This document shows positions 32,205 to 41,928 of a stretch of DNA of 45,419 bases, piece by piece. A program made the position numbers and the translations under genes. The DNA comes from Bacilli bacterium. GTDB taxonomy: Bacteria; Bacillota_I; Bacilli_A; RF39; UBA660. Numbering within the stretch: position 1 is the stretch's first letter; each line of letters begins with the position of its first letter. The notes beneath the pieces were generated by a model. That model did no database searches. It had not been told where the DNA came from and was given only the letters and a program-made list of their open reading frames with translations. The stretch lies in NCBI GenBank assembly GCA_017405445.1, contig JAFRAK010000009.1, positions 1 to 45,419 on the forward strand. The letters are read 5' to 3'.

Positions 32205-35200
32205 ATGAAGAAGATTTTTTTAATTCTATTGTCATTTTTCTTTTATTTGTTTTTATTAATCCCTACAGTATATGCAGAAGAGATTTCTTTTTCAGAAGTA
32301 ACCATAAAAGATAAAAGTGGAACTATTACAGTAGATGATATTGAGTTTAATAATAATACTATTTCCAGTAATATTACTTTTCGACAATTAAATGATTTTG
32401 TAACATTAGATGTATTAGTTAAAAATAATGATAATACACCTTTTGCTTTAGAATCTGTTAGTTTAAATCATAATGATTATTTATCTGTAGAATTTGAATA
32501 TGGAAAAATAGTTAGAGATCATTATTATGAACACTTTTTTATTACTTTAAAATATGACAAAGAATTGATTAATCAAGAAGAAGTTCATTTAGATAATTTA
32601 AAACTTAATATGAGTTTTAGTAATGATAATGCTCTTATAAATCCTGAAACTAAAAGTCCATTGCTTTTCATTGGATTTTGTTTAGGTATGTTTTTTGTTT
32701 TATTATTAGTGATTAAGAAAAAGAAAAAACTATTGTTGTTATTATTGTTTATTCCTTTTTTTGTAAGAGCATCAGAAGGTAGAAGTATTTCATTAGAGTT
32801 TTCTGATATTACAATAAAAGGAAGATTTTTAGAATATAATGTTTTAATTGATTATGGTAATGGTGATGTTGAGACAGTTGTTGTGACTTATGGAGATAAG
32901 ATAGAAGAATTACCGATTCCTGAAAAAGATGGGTATGATTTTATTAATTGGATTAATAAAGAAACTGAGGATGATTTGTCTTTAGAGGATACAGTTCAAG
33001 AAGATATAGAAATTATTCCTAAGTTTGAACCAATTACTTATCAACTTATGTATATGTTAGATGGTGGAACTTTATCTCAAAATAATCCAGAAACATATAA
33101 TATTGAAAGTGAAAGTTTTACTCTTAATAATCCAGAAAAAGTAGGATATAGTTTCTCTGGGTGGACAGAAGAAGATAGTGAGGAATTACAAACTAGTGTT
33201 ACTGTCTTTACTGGAAGTATGGGTAATAAAGTTTATACAGCTCATTTTTCACCGAATCAAAATACTACTTATACTGTTATTCATCAAAAACAAAATATTG
33301 ATGGAAATGGTTATACAACAGAAGAGACTCAACAATTAACTGGGACAACAGATACTGAAGTTACTCCTCAAAGAATGTCTTATACTGGATTCACGGCTCC
33401 TGTAGGTCAAACAAAAACAATTAATGGGGATGGGTCAACTGTCTTTACTTATCAATATACAAGAAATAAATATACGTTTAATATTAGTGATAGAACTTAT
33501 GTAACAGGAACAAGTAATGGATCATATTATTATGGATCAAATATATCAGTTACTGCACAATCAAGAGCAGGTTATACTTTTAAATGGAGTGATGGAACAA
33601 CTTCATTAACCAAGAGTTTTACTATTAGTGGTAATACTACATTAAGTGCTATTTATACAGCTAATACGAATACTCCTTATAAAGTTATTCATCAACAACA
33701 AAATTTAAATGATAATAATTATACAACTGTTGCAACAAATAATTTTACAGGGACAACAGGAACTACTGTAACACCAGCAGTAAACACTTATACAGGATTT
33801 ACTTCTCCAAGTACACAAACAAAAACAATATTAGGAGATGGTTCTTTAACAATCACTTATCAATATACAAGAAACTCTTATACTTTAACATTAACGGATA
33901 GTGAATATATTACTACAACGACTCCAAGTGGAACTTATAAATATGGAAAGAGTATTACTTTAACTGCTAATACAAGAGATGGATATACCTTTACTGGCTG
34001 GAGTGATGGAAATACTAATTCTACTTATACCTTTACATTAACTGGAAACAAAACAATAGGACCTAATTATGAACAAACCAGAGTAACTATTACTTTTAAT
34101 CCAAATGGAGGAGAAGTCACTCCAACTAGTAAAGAAATAGATTCAAATGATGAGATTGGTGACCTACCTATTCCTGTAAGAGAAGAATATACCTTTGTTG
34201 GATGGTATACGAATTTAACAGGAGGAGTAAAGGTAGAAGCAACGACAACATTTAATTCTACTACTTCGATTTATGCTAGATGGGAAGAAATACCAATTCT
34301 ATATAATGTCTTAAAACATGAAACAGAAGATGGAGGCCTTGCCAGAAAATATGAAGGAGAACATAAAGATTCTTTCACAGAAGAAGCTTCACATGATATT
34401 TATCACTGGTATGCAGAAAATGATACTCAAGGGACAGAAGTAACCAATAAAAATAATGTCATATTTGGAAATCATTGTTGGAAAATACTTAGGACAACAG
34501 ATACTGGAGGAGTTAAGCTCTGGTATAATGGTGAAACTGAAAATAATCAGTGCCTAGAAACTCGACAAAGACATCCAGGATATAGTAATAGAGAATATCT
34601 AAGCTTAAATAGTAGTTATTGGTATGGGACAGATTATACTTATGATGTTTCAACTAAAAAATTTTCTGTTTCTGGATTAACTGAACAAGTTACGTGGAAT
34701 GCTACAACAGGACCTAGTTTAGTTGGAAAATATACATGTAAAGGAACTAGCGAAACATCTACTTGTGATAAGATTTATTTGATACATACTTATGCTAGTG
34801 CTTCAGGGGGATATGCCTTATCAATTAGTTCAAATGAATCTTACTCAATTTATGGTAATTTACCTTATAGTCCATCTGCAAATTCTATTGCATATGTTGG
34901 TTATAAGTATGGAACTGTTTATCCTGTTAATAAAAAAATGATGTATAATACTACTCATGCTAATAAGTATTATACTTTGTTAAATTCTCTAACATTTAAT
35001 GCCAATTATTGGTATGCTGATTCTATTTCATATGATTCCAGTACAAATAAATATTCTCTTAATAATCCTTACCAAGTAGACAATAATAGTGATTTATCTG
35101 GAAAATATACTTTGAATCAATCTAATCAATTTGCTAGTACATCAAATGCATATTATATCGTTACAGTAGATGGAACAAAAATAATAGAGAAAACATTGAG

Positions 35201-37151
35201 TTCTGGATATGATTATAATTATTATAATCCAGTAGGAGTTGGAGAAACTATTGTAGATAATGAAAATGGTACGTATACTATTAGTGATGTTGAATATCGT
35301 AATTTGTCAGATTGGTACTGGGATAATAAAAACTCTAATGATAATTATAAAAGATTATATGTTTGCAATTACTATACTGATACTTGTTCAGATCCTAAAG
35401 TTTCAATCTATCCTACTTCTACTACTTACAGTTATACGAGTGTCAATAATAAAATAGTAGTTGCTAAAAGACATGATGGACTTCAACTATTAGATACTAA
35501 AATTGTCGGTGGGGATGATATGTACTTTCGTACTGAAGAATTGTCTGATTATAAGTACACTTGTGGAACAACTAGTGATGTTTGTACTCCAACTAATTTG
35601 AAGAGAATAGTAAAGTTTAGTGGTGGTTATTATGAATATATAATTAATCATTATTATGGTTCTGATGTTACGTGGGATGGAACTCAGTATACACTTGTTG
35701 ACCCAATTGATTTTGATAATTATTTTGATGATCAAAAAATGAATACTCATCATTACTTTTGCATTTCTGAGGGAGTTACAACATGTACAAGTGTCGGATT
35801 TTTTGTTAGAATTGATAAGGAACAATCCTATTTATATACATTTTATATTACATTATCTAATGGAAAAAAATTCGAAGATGCTATGAGGGAAATGCTAGAA
35901 GATAATTCAACAGACTCTGTAATAAAATTTGGTGTAGATAATTGGTATAAAAAATATATGTTAAATTATTCTGAATATTTGGAAGATACTATTTTTTGTA
36001 ATAATCGGGTAATAGATATTGAAAATAATGGTTGGGATAAAAATGGCAATTTAAATCTTGATTATTCTAATTTTTCTGCAAGAACAGTAACTGGAGATTT
36101 AAGCTGTGAAAAAGAAACTGATCAATTCAGTGTTTCAAATAATAAAGCCAAACTGATTTATCCTGTTGGATTGTTAACAAGTAATGAAGTTTATTTATTT
36201 AATAATAATAATGCACGAAAAATAGATTACCCTTGGTTGATTACTCCTTCTTTATATAATGCAGATAATCATGTTGACAATTATGCTTATAATCAAACTG
36301 TATATGGTTCTGGTTCTATTGCTTCTTTTGCATTTATAAGTGGAGGTAATTATACAGGAATGGGTGTTGTTCCAGTTATTTCCTTAGTTTCTGATATACG
36401 TTATTCGGCTGGAGATGGAAGTTTGACAACGCCATATTACATTGGAAATATGTATAATATTGATATTGATTCTTCTTCCTTTGTTGTTAAGGAAAAATCT
36501 CCTTCTGGATGGGAAGTTAAAATTGAAAATAATCATAATTATATAATTACTTCATTTAAGTTAAATGGTACTTTGATTGAAGGGGATACGTTTATAATGC
36601 CAGAGGAAAATGTTCATATTACGGATATTCAATATGTTAATGAATATTATTCTATTACTATTAGTGATGCTGATATCAGCGTTCCAAGTAGAGGAAGAGT
36701 TGGTTCTACTATTTCTTTGGAATCTAATAACTTTAGAGTTACATCTTTTAAATTGAATGGCACTTTGATAGAAGGAGATTCTTTTGAAATGCCTCTTGAA
36801 GATGTAGTGATTACTGATATTCAAAAAATTGCAATAGTAATTGTTGAAAGTGCACATAATCCGTATGCAAATAGTATAAATAATGTAGTATATTATGAAA
36901 ATACATTTGAAGATGCTACTTCTCTAACAGTAGAATTAACATATCAAACAGAAAGTACTACTTATGATTGGATTTACTTATATGATACTTTGGGAAGTAC
37001 AACTCCTTATGGTAATAAAAAATATGGAGGAAGTACTTTAAGAACAGAAACACTTACCATTAATAGTAATTATCTGAAAATTGTTTTTAAAACAGATGGA
37101 AGTGTAAATAATTATTATGGATTTAAAGCTGTTATCATACCAAATTATTAA
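32205..37151 (+). CDS. Giant surface protein: internal NPETK anchor-like segment, InlB-type repeats, DUF6273-like region, CUB-like end
   Basis: This 1648-aa protein starts with a signal peptide (KKIFLILLSFFFYLFLLIPT) and a beta ectodomain. NPETK (146-150), a hydrophobic helix and KKKKK follow, then a second signal-like stretch (LLLLLLFIPFFVRA). From about 210 to 695 come InlB/List-Bact and MucBP-like repeats (GYDFINW, GYSFSGWTEED, EYTFVGWYTNLTGG). CWKILRTTDTGG near 758 opens a long DUF6273-like region with recurring disulfide-hairpin units (YTCKGTSETSTC, YVCNYYTDTC, YTCGTTSDVC, YFCISEGVTTC). Two copies of FKLNGTLIEGDxFxMP and a CUB-like domain (YDWIYLYDTLG, KYGGSTLR) end it. ATG 32205 follows GGTAGGAGAG. 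It is likely an adhesin-like surface protein. Confidence 0.8.
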   Translation: MKKIFLILLSFFFYLFLLIPTVYAEEISFSEVTIKDKSGTITVDDIEFNNNTISSNITFRQLNDFVTLDVLVKNNDNTPFALESVSLNHNDYLSVEFEYGKIVRDHYYEHFFITLKYDKELINQEEVHLDNLKLNMSFSNDNALINPETKSPLLFIGFCLGMFFVLLLVIKKKKKLLLLLLFIPFFVRASEGRSISLEFSDITIKGRFLEYNVLIDYGNGDVETVVVTYGDKIEELPIPEKDGYDFINWINKETEDDLSLEDTVQEDIEIIPKFEPITYQLMYMLDGGTLSQNNPETYNIESESFTLNNPEKVGYSFSGWTEEDSEELQTSVTVFTGSMGNKVYTAHFSPNQNTTYTVIHQKQNIDGNGYTTEETQQLTGTTDTEVTPQRMSYTGFTAPVGQTKTINGDGSTVFTYQYTRNKYTFNISDRTYVTGTSNGSYYYGSNISVTAQSRAGYTFKWSDGTTSLTKSFTISGNTTLSAIYTANTNTPYKVIHQQQNLNDNNYTTVATNNFTGTTGTTVTPAVNTYTGFTSPSTQTKTILGDGSLTITYQYTRNSYTLTLTDSEYITTTTPSGTYKYGKSITLTANTRDGYTFTGWSDGNTNSTYTFTLTGNKTIGPNYEQTRVTITFNPNGGEVTPTSKEIDSNDEIGDLPIPVREEYTFVGWYTNLTGGVKVEATTTFNSTTSIYARWEEIPILYNVLKHETEDGGLARKYEGEHKDSFTEEASHDIYHWYAENDTQGTEVTNKNNVIFGNHCWKILRTTDTGGVKLWYNGETENNQCLETRQRHPGYSNREYLSLNSSYWYGTDYTYDVSTKKFSVSGLTEQVTWNATTGPSLVGKYTCKGTSETSTCDKIYLIHTYASASGGYALSISSNESYSIYGNLPYSPSANSIAYVGYKYGTVYPVNKKMMYNTTHANKYYTLLNSLTFNANYWYADSISYDSSTNKYSLNNPYQVDNNSDLSGKYTLNQSNQFASTSNAYYIVTVDGTKIIEKTLSSGYDYNYYNPVGVGETIVDNENGTYTISDVEYRNLSDWYWDNKNSNDNYKRLYVCNYYTDTCSDPKVSIYPTSTTYSYTSVNNKIVVAKRHDGLQLLDTKIVGGDDMYFRTEELSDYKYTCGTTSDVCTPTNLKRIVKFSGGYYEYIINHYYGSDVTWDGTQYTLVDPIDFDNYFDDQKMNTHHYFCISEGVTTCTSVGFFVRIDKEQSYLYTFYITLSNGKKFEDAMREMLEDNSTDSVIKFGVDNWYKKYMLNYSEYLEDTIFCNNRVIDIENNGWDKNGNLNLDYSNFSARTVTGDLSCEKETDQFSVSNNKAKLIYPVGLLTSNEVYLFNNNNARKIDYPWLITPSLYNADNHVDNYAYNQTVYGSGSIASFAFISGGNYTGMGVVPVISLVSDIRYSAGDGSLTTPYYIGNMYNIDIDSSSFVVKEKSPSGWEVKIENNHNYIITSFKLNGTLIEGDTFIMPEENVHITDIQYVNEYYSITISDADISVPSRGRVGSTISLESNNFRVTSFKLNGTLIEGDSFEMPLEDVVITDIQKIAIVIVESAHNPYANSINNVVYYENTFEDATSLTVELTYQTESTTYDWIYLYDTLGSTTPYGNKKYGGSTLRTETLTINSNYLKIVFKTDGSVNNYYGFKAVIIPNY

Positions 37152-37175
37152 TTCTATTGAAAAAAAGGAGTTATT

Positions 37176-37655
37176 ATGAAAAAAGAGATTAATAAAAAGA
37201 TTTGTTTTTGTATTGCTTTTGTTTTTCTTGTTTTACTTTCTTTATTACTTATTTTTGGTAAACATACAACTGTATGTACATTAAAATCTGATCAATCGAT
37301 AAATGAATATGTTTTAAATACAACTTATACGATTATATATCAGAGAAATATTGTTAAAAAGATAAAAATACATGAAGTTGTTCAAGGAGATAGTGATACT
37401 GTTTTAAATCGTTTTGAGACTGAATGGAAAGATAATTATGAGTATTTGAATAAAAGTTTCGGTGGTTATACGTATAAAATTACTAAAAAGAATAAGAAAA
37501 TTATTTCTGATGTTGTTGTTGATTATGAGAAATTAAATTTAAAAAAATTTTTACGTATTAATGAAGCAATGAAAGAATTTTCTAATGAGAAAGGGCAAAT
37601 TACTATTAAAGGTATTAAATCTATGTATGAACAGTCTGGTGCTGTTTGTAAATAG
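37176..37655 (+). CDS. Small membrane-anchored or secreted protein, function unknown
   Basis: This 159-aa protein has an N-terminal hydrophobic stretch (ICFCIAFVFLVLLSLLLIFG) with no clear lipobox. An extracytoplasmic domain of about 125 residues follows. The domain begins CTLKSDQSINEYVLNTTYTI and ends in a final CK, so a disulfide is possible. The layout recalls DUF1307/YehR-like lipoproteins, but I am not sure. AAAGGAG precedes the ATG. It lies 24 nt after the giant surface protein and shares its transcript, so it may help its export or folding. Confidence 0.6.
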   Translation: MKKEINKKICFCIAFVFLVLLSLLLIFGKHTTVCTLKSDQSINEYVLNTTYTIIYQRNIVKKIKIHEVVQGDSDTVLNRFETEWKDNYEYLNKSFGGYTYKITKKNKKIISDVVVDYEKLNLKKFLRINEAMKEFSNEKGQITIKGIKSMYEQSGAVCK

Positions 37656-37658
37656 ATG

Positions 37659-37687
37659 GGATAGATAATTTAATCTATCCTTTTTTC
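37659..37687 (+). terminator. Terminator after the 37176 gene
   Basis: GGATAGAT (37659-37666) pairs with ATCTATCC (37673-37680) around AATTTA, followed by TTTTTTC. Confidence 0.85.
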
Positions 37688-37754
37688 TTGTAATATTTTT
37701 GATTTAACGTTATAATTACCATAGAGTAGATAAAAAGAATAAAGAGGAATGTTT

Positions 37755-39941
37755 ATGTTTGATAAGATAACTTATATGAGCAATAGTGAATGTCATTTGC
37801 ATATTAAGAGTTCTGTTAATGTTGCGATGAACTTAATGAATATGCATTTTGTTTTTGAAGACGGAGAAAAGAAAATATTAGGGGAAATCAATGATTTAGA
37901 TGGAGATATTCTAAAAGTTAAATTTTTAGGAGAAATTCAAGAAGATCGTTTTATTAGTGGTACTATTCGTAAGCCAAATCTTAATTCTCAGGTTCGTTTT
38001 ATTAGTGCAGAAGAAATTCCTCTTATTATGGGTAAGAATGAAAAGGGTTATTTAAAACTAGGAAATAGTCCTTTATATACTGATTCTTCTATTTATTTAC
38101 CAATTAATGCTTTCTTTAGTAATCATTTTGCTATATTTGGTAATACTGGATCAGGTAAATCTTGTGGAGTATCTAGAATATTTCAAAATATGTTTCATGA
38201 TCCTAATGTTAAACCTTATCAGGCTAATATTTTTCTATTTGACTCATCAGGAGAATATTATAATGCATTCTCTAATTTGTCTCAGATAGATCCAAAATTT
38301 CATTATCGTTTTATTAGCACCAATGAAAAAGATCGATTAGGAGAAGCATTAAGAATACCTGTTTATTTGTTAAATAGAGATGATATAGCATTATTACTAC
38401 AGTGTAATTCTCATACTCAATTACCAATCATTGAAAGAATGCTTAAACTTGCGGCAATCTTTGGTAAAAATGATGAAGTATCTGTTGCTTATAAGAATTA
38501 TTTAATTGCGAAAGCTATTATGACACTTCTTTATACTAATGAAACTGCTGCAAATAAAAGAAATGAGATATTTTCTATTATAGCTAGTTGTTCTACTAAT
38601 GAGTTTAATTTAGAAGCTCCTCTTCGTGGAATTGGCTATGTACGTAAATTTAGAGAATGTTTTTTAATTGATAATAGTGGTAATTTTACTGAAAGTGTTT
38701 TATTAACAGAATATGTTAGTTCATTTATAAAAGAAGAGTTTGAAAAATATGAACCTAGTATGGAAAATGCTTTCTATAACCTAGATACTTTAGAAAAGGC
38801 TCTTAATTTTACCTTGATTAGTGAAGGTTGGTTAAGGAATGAACAAACTTATGCAGATGCTGTTACAATTCGAGTAAGACTTCATTCTTTAATTGTAGGA
38901 AATAATGCTAAATACTTTAATGTTACTAATTATATTCCTATGGAGAATTATATTCAGTCTTTTACTCATGCTAATGGAGCTAGATATCAAATTATTAATA
39001 TTAATTTGAATGATATTGATGATGAACTAGCTAAAACAATTACTAAAGTATTTTCTAGAATGATATTTGATTATACAAAAGATTTAGAACAAAGAGCTAG
39101 TGTACCATTCCATATTGTATTAGAAGAGGCACATCGATATGTTCAACAGGATTTAGATCGTTTCTTGTTTGGTTATAATATATTTGAAAGAATTGCTAAA
39201 GAAGGACGTAAATATGGTACAATTCTAGGATTAATATCTCAAAGACCTGGAGAAATATCTGATACAGTTATTTCTCAATGTGGAAATTTCTTAATCTTCA
39301 AGTTAAATCATCCAACTGATTTAAAATATTTAAGAGAAATGGTTCCACATATTACAGATGAAATCATTGAAAAACAAAAAGCATTACAACCTGGTACTTG
39401 TTTAGGGTTTGGATTAGCATTTAAAATTCCATTAATTACTCAAATGGAAATGCCTGATCCTTCTCCATTATCAAGTAATAGTGATATTGTTTCATTATGG
39501 GATGGGGAAGATGCAACTCCTGCAGAAAAAGTAATTCCAAATACAGTTCCTACTCAACCAGCAGAAGTTCCAAATAATGTTGTAGAAAACATACCAGAAC
39601 AGGTTCCAAATAATATTCAACAAGATATACCTAAAACTATTCCAGAAGGAATTCCGGAAATTGTTCCTAATAAGATTGTTCCAACACAAAATATTGTAGG
39701 GGCTCAGCAGGAAGTTGAAAATGAGGTGCCTATGACAATCGTTGAACCTCCTGGAATGGATAATGTGGGGCCTGTTGTAGATGTTAATGCTGATAATTTT
39801 GTTCCTCATACTGTTTCTCCAAGTCTTGATCCAGATGAACCTATGAGAAATGAACAAGATTCTGCTCCACCTTCTGCAGTAGATTCTTTGTTAGGGGCAT
39901 CTTATGGATTAAATCCTGCAATTAGTAAATTAGATTCTTAA
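37755..39941 (+). CDS. HerA-like hexameric DNA translocase ATPase with Pro/Val-rich C-terminal tail
   Basis: This 728-aa protein has an N-terminal beta HAS-barrel-like domain (about residues 1-105) and a HerA/FtsK RecA-fold core. Motifs are Walker A GNTGSGKS (129-136), IFLFDSSGEYYNAF, Walker B IVLEEAHRYVQQD, SQRPGEISDTVISQCGNF and NHPTDLKYL. HerA normally works with the NurA nuclease in end resection, or with effector nucleases in defence islands; no NurA is visible here. The C-terminal 150 residues are low-complexity, with recurring VPxx(V/I)P steps (VPNNVVENIPEQVPNNIQQ). ATG 37755 follows AGAGGA; ATG 37749 is too close to it. It sits among housekeeping genes. Confidence 0.8.
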   Translation: MFDKITYMSNSECHLHIKSSVNVAMNLMNMHFVFEDGEKKILGEINDLDGDILKVKFLGEIQEDRFISGTIRKPNLNSQVRFISAEEIPLIMGKNEKGYLKLGNSPLYTDSSIYLPINAFFSNHFAIFGNTGSGKSCGVSRIFQNMFHDPNVKPYQANIFLFDSSGEYYNAFSNLSQIDPKFHYRFISTNEKDRLGEALRIPVYLLNRDDIALLLQCNSHTQLPIIERMLKLAAIFGKNDEVSVAYKNYLIAKAIMTLLYTNETAANKRNEIFSIIASCSTNEFNLEAPLRGIGYVRKFRECFLIDNSGNFTESVLLTEYVSSFIKEEFEKYEPSMENAFYNLDTLEKALNFTLISEGWLRNEQTYADAVTIRVRLHSLIVGNNAKYFNVTNYIPMENYIQSFTHANGARYQIININLNDIDDELAKTITKVFSRMIFDYTKDLEQRASVPFHIVLEEAHRYVQQDLDRFLFGYNIFERIAKEGRKYGTILGLISQRPGEISDTVISQCGNFLIFKLNHPTDLKYLREMVPHITDEIIEKQKALQPGTCLGFGLAFKIPLITQMEMPDPSPLSSNSDIVSLWDGEDATPAEKVIPNTVPTQPAEVPNNVVENIPEQVPNNIQQDIPKTIPEGIPEIVPNKIVPTQNIVGAQQEVENEVPMTIVEPPGMDNVGPVVDVNADNFVPHTVSPSLDPDEPMRNEQDSAPPSAVDSLLGASYGLNPAISKLDS

Positions 39942-39942
39942 T

Positions 39943-39970
39943 AAAAATAGTGTTATCACTATTTTTTTTC
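39943..39970 (+). terminator. Terminator after the HerA-like gene
   Basis: AAAAATAGTG (39943-39952) pairs with CACTATTTTT (39957-39966) around TTAT and continues as Ts. Confidence 0.8.
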
Positions 39971-39990
39971 TTTTTTCATACCTATAATCA

Positions 39991-39999
39991 TGTTATAAT
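39991..39999 (+). promoter_or_regulatory. Extended -10 promoter of ffh
   Basis: TGTTATAAT, followed by the same leader as ftsY except for one extra T (AAGTCATAGGTGATATT). Confidence 0.65.
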
Positions 40000-40016
40000 A
40001 AGTCATAGGTGATATT

Positions 40017-41324
40017 ATGTTTGAAAGTTTAGGAGACCGTTTACAAAATGCTCTTCATAAGATTAAAGGTTATGGAAAAATAACAGAAGATAATATTTCT
40101 GATATGATGAGAGAAATACGTCTTGCTTTATTAGAAGCAGATGTTAATTATAAAGTAGTTAAAGAATTTACCAATAATGTTAAAGAAAAAGCATTAGGAG
40201 AAGAAGTTGCTTCTAGTATTAATCCTGGAGATTTGTTTGTAAAGATTGTTAAAGATGAACTTACTGAATTATTAGGAGGGGAGAGTGAACCTCTTAATAT
40301 GAAAGGAGATCCCGCAATCTTAATGCTTGTAGGTTTACAAGGTTCAGGTAAAACTACTACTGCAGGAAAGTTAGCTAATTATTTAAGAAAGAAGCATAGT
40401 AAGAAACCATTACTTGTTGCATGCGATGTTTATCGTCCTGCAGCGATTGATCAATTAGTTCAACTTGGTAAACAATTAAATATAGAAGTATATGAAGAAG
40501 GCAAAAAAGATCCTGTTGAGATAGCAGAAAATGCCATTCAATATGCTAAAGATAATAAGTTTGATTATGTATTATTAGATACTGCAGGTAGACTTCATAT
40601 TGATGAAGATTTAATGAATGAACTTGATAATATTGAGAAGAAGACGCATCCTCAAGAAGTATTGTTAGTCATTGATGCAATGATGGGACAAGATGCTATT
40701 AATGTTATTACCGGATTTCATGATCAATTACCATTAACAGGTGTTATTTTAACTAAGTTAGATGGAGATACTCGTGGAGGTGTAGCACTTTCTGTTAGAC
40801 ATTTGACTAATGTTCCAATTAAATTCATTGGTGTATCTGAAAAATTAGATGGACTTGATTCCTTTGATCCAGAACGAATGGCTGGAAGAATATTAGGAAT
40901 GGGAGATATTATTTCATTAGTTGAAAAAGCAACAGAAACAATTGATGAAAAAGAAGCAGAAAGAACTGCTCAAAGGATGCAACAAGGAAAGTTTGATTTA
41001 GAAGATTTTTTATCAACCATGAAACAAATGAAAAAATTAGGGCCTTTAGAAAATATTATAAAGATGTTACCTGGTGCTAAAAAAATGGGATTAACAGATG
41101 TTAAAATTGATCCAAAACAAATGGCTCATATTGAGGCAATTGTGTTGTCTATGACACCAAAGGAAAGAAAAAATCCTGATATTATAAAAGCTAGTAGAAA
41201 AACTAGAATTGCGAATGGTTCAGGAACTTCTGTTCAGGAAGTTAATAAACTACTACAGCAATTTGATCAGATGAAGAAAATGATGAAACAAATATCAAAT
41301 GGTAATATGAAATTACCATTCTAA
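40017..41324 (+). CDS. ffh: Signal recognition particle protein Ffh
   Basis: This 435-aa SRP54 GTPase binds SRP RNA and signal sequences on the ribosome. The NG domain has GLQGSGKTT (residues 106-114), CDVYRPAAIDQL, DTAGRLHIDEDLM and TKLDGDTRGG. The methionine-rich M domain has MKQMKKLGPLENIIKMLPG, SMTPKERKNPDI and RIANGSGTSVQEVNKLL. All parts are present and of normal length. AGGTGAT precedes the ATG. Unlike in Bacillus, ylxM does not lie beside it. Confidence 0.97.
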   Translation: MFESLGDRLQNALHKIKGYGKITEDNISDMMREIRLALLEADVNYKVVKEFTNNVKEKALGEEVASSINPGDLFVKIVKDELTELLGGESEPLNMKGDPAILMLVGLQGSGKTTTAGKLANYLRKKHSKKPLLVACDVYRPAAIDQLVQLGKQLNIEVYEEGKKDPVEIAENAIQYAKDNKFDYVLLDTAGRLHIDEDLMNELDNIEKKTHPQEVLLVIDAMMGQDAINVITGFHDQLPLTGVILTKLDGDTRGGVALSVRHLTNVPIKFIGVSEKLDGLDSFDPERMAGRILGMGDIISLVEKATETIDEKEAERTAQRMQQGKFDLEDFLSTMKQMKKLGPLENIIKMLPGAKKMGLTDVKIDPKQMAHIEAIVLSMTPKERKNPDIIKASRKTRIANGSGTSVQEVNKLLQQFDQMKKMMKQISNGNMKLPF

Positions 41325-41336
41325 AGGAGAATAAAT

Positions 41337-41861
41337 ATGAGATTAGTTGATATTAATTTTAATGAAATGGATGAAATTGATCCAATCTTTACTTTAAAAA
41401 AGTTGTATGATGCAACTGGAAATTGTTTTGAAAATGGTTTTTTAGGAGAAAATTTTACTTATTTTAATTTTGATGATAATCATATATTTGAGTTTGCTAC
41501 TAAATGTGATAAAAAAGGAAGTGTTGTAGAGTCTAGAGGAGCTTCTTTAATGGATAGTGTATTAGTGAAACAAACTCAAACAAATGATGATCTTATTTCT
41601 TACTACTTATATTCTTGGGATACCAATAAAAATGTTTATACGGTATTAACAGTAGAAAATGAATACTATCTTAATCAATATTATGATCAGATGAAAAAAA
41701 TGAATGTCAACTTATGTGATGGGGATATCTCTTTAAATTTTGAAAAAATGGGATTAACTTTTGATGGAGTTCATAAAGTATTATTAAATCAAACTTTTAA
41801 TCCAATGGATTCTTTCTTTGAAGATGATGAGAAAGAAGAGTATAATAATTTTAGAAAATAG
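41337..41861 (+). CDS. Hypothetical protein downstream of ffh
   Basis: This 174-aa acidic, soluble protein has no signal peptide or membrane helix. It is rich in Asp, Asn and Phe and appears alpha/beta (LYDATGNCFENGFLGENFTY, YYLYSWDTNKNVYTVLTVEN). AAAGGAG precedes the ATG, and it lies 12 nt after ffh on the same transcript. No family was recognised. Its 3' end overlaps the following terminator. Confidence 0.7.
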   Translation: MRLVDINFNEMDEIDPIFTLKKLYDATGNCFENGFLGENFTYFNFDDNHIFEFATKCDKKGSVVESRGASLMDSVLVKQTQTNDDLISYYLYSWDTNKNVYTVLTVENEYYLNQYYDQMKKMNVNLCDGDISLNFEKMGLTFDGVHKVLLNQTFNPMDSFFEDDEKEEYNNFRK

Positions 41862-41882
41862 ATGCTTAGGCATCTTTTTTTG
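41860..41882 (+). terminator. ffh operon terminator
   Basis: AGATGC (41860-41865), loop TTAG, GCATCT (41870-41875), then TTTTTTTG. Confidence 0.75.
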
Positions 41883-41902
41883 TAGAGTTTATTTCCTTTT
41901 TA

Positions 41903-41911
41903 CATACATTA
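41903..41911 (+). promoter_or_regulatory. Mother-cell sigma (SigE/SigK)-like -10 before the cotD-like gene
   Basis: CATACATTA fits the -10 consensus of SigK (CATAnnnTA) and that of SigE (CATAcanT). It lies 18 nt before the ATG. No clear matching -35 is seen, so this is tentative. Confidence 0.35.
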
Positions 41912-41928
41912 TTTTAGGAGGTATCAAT

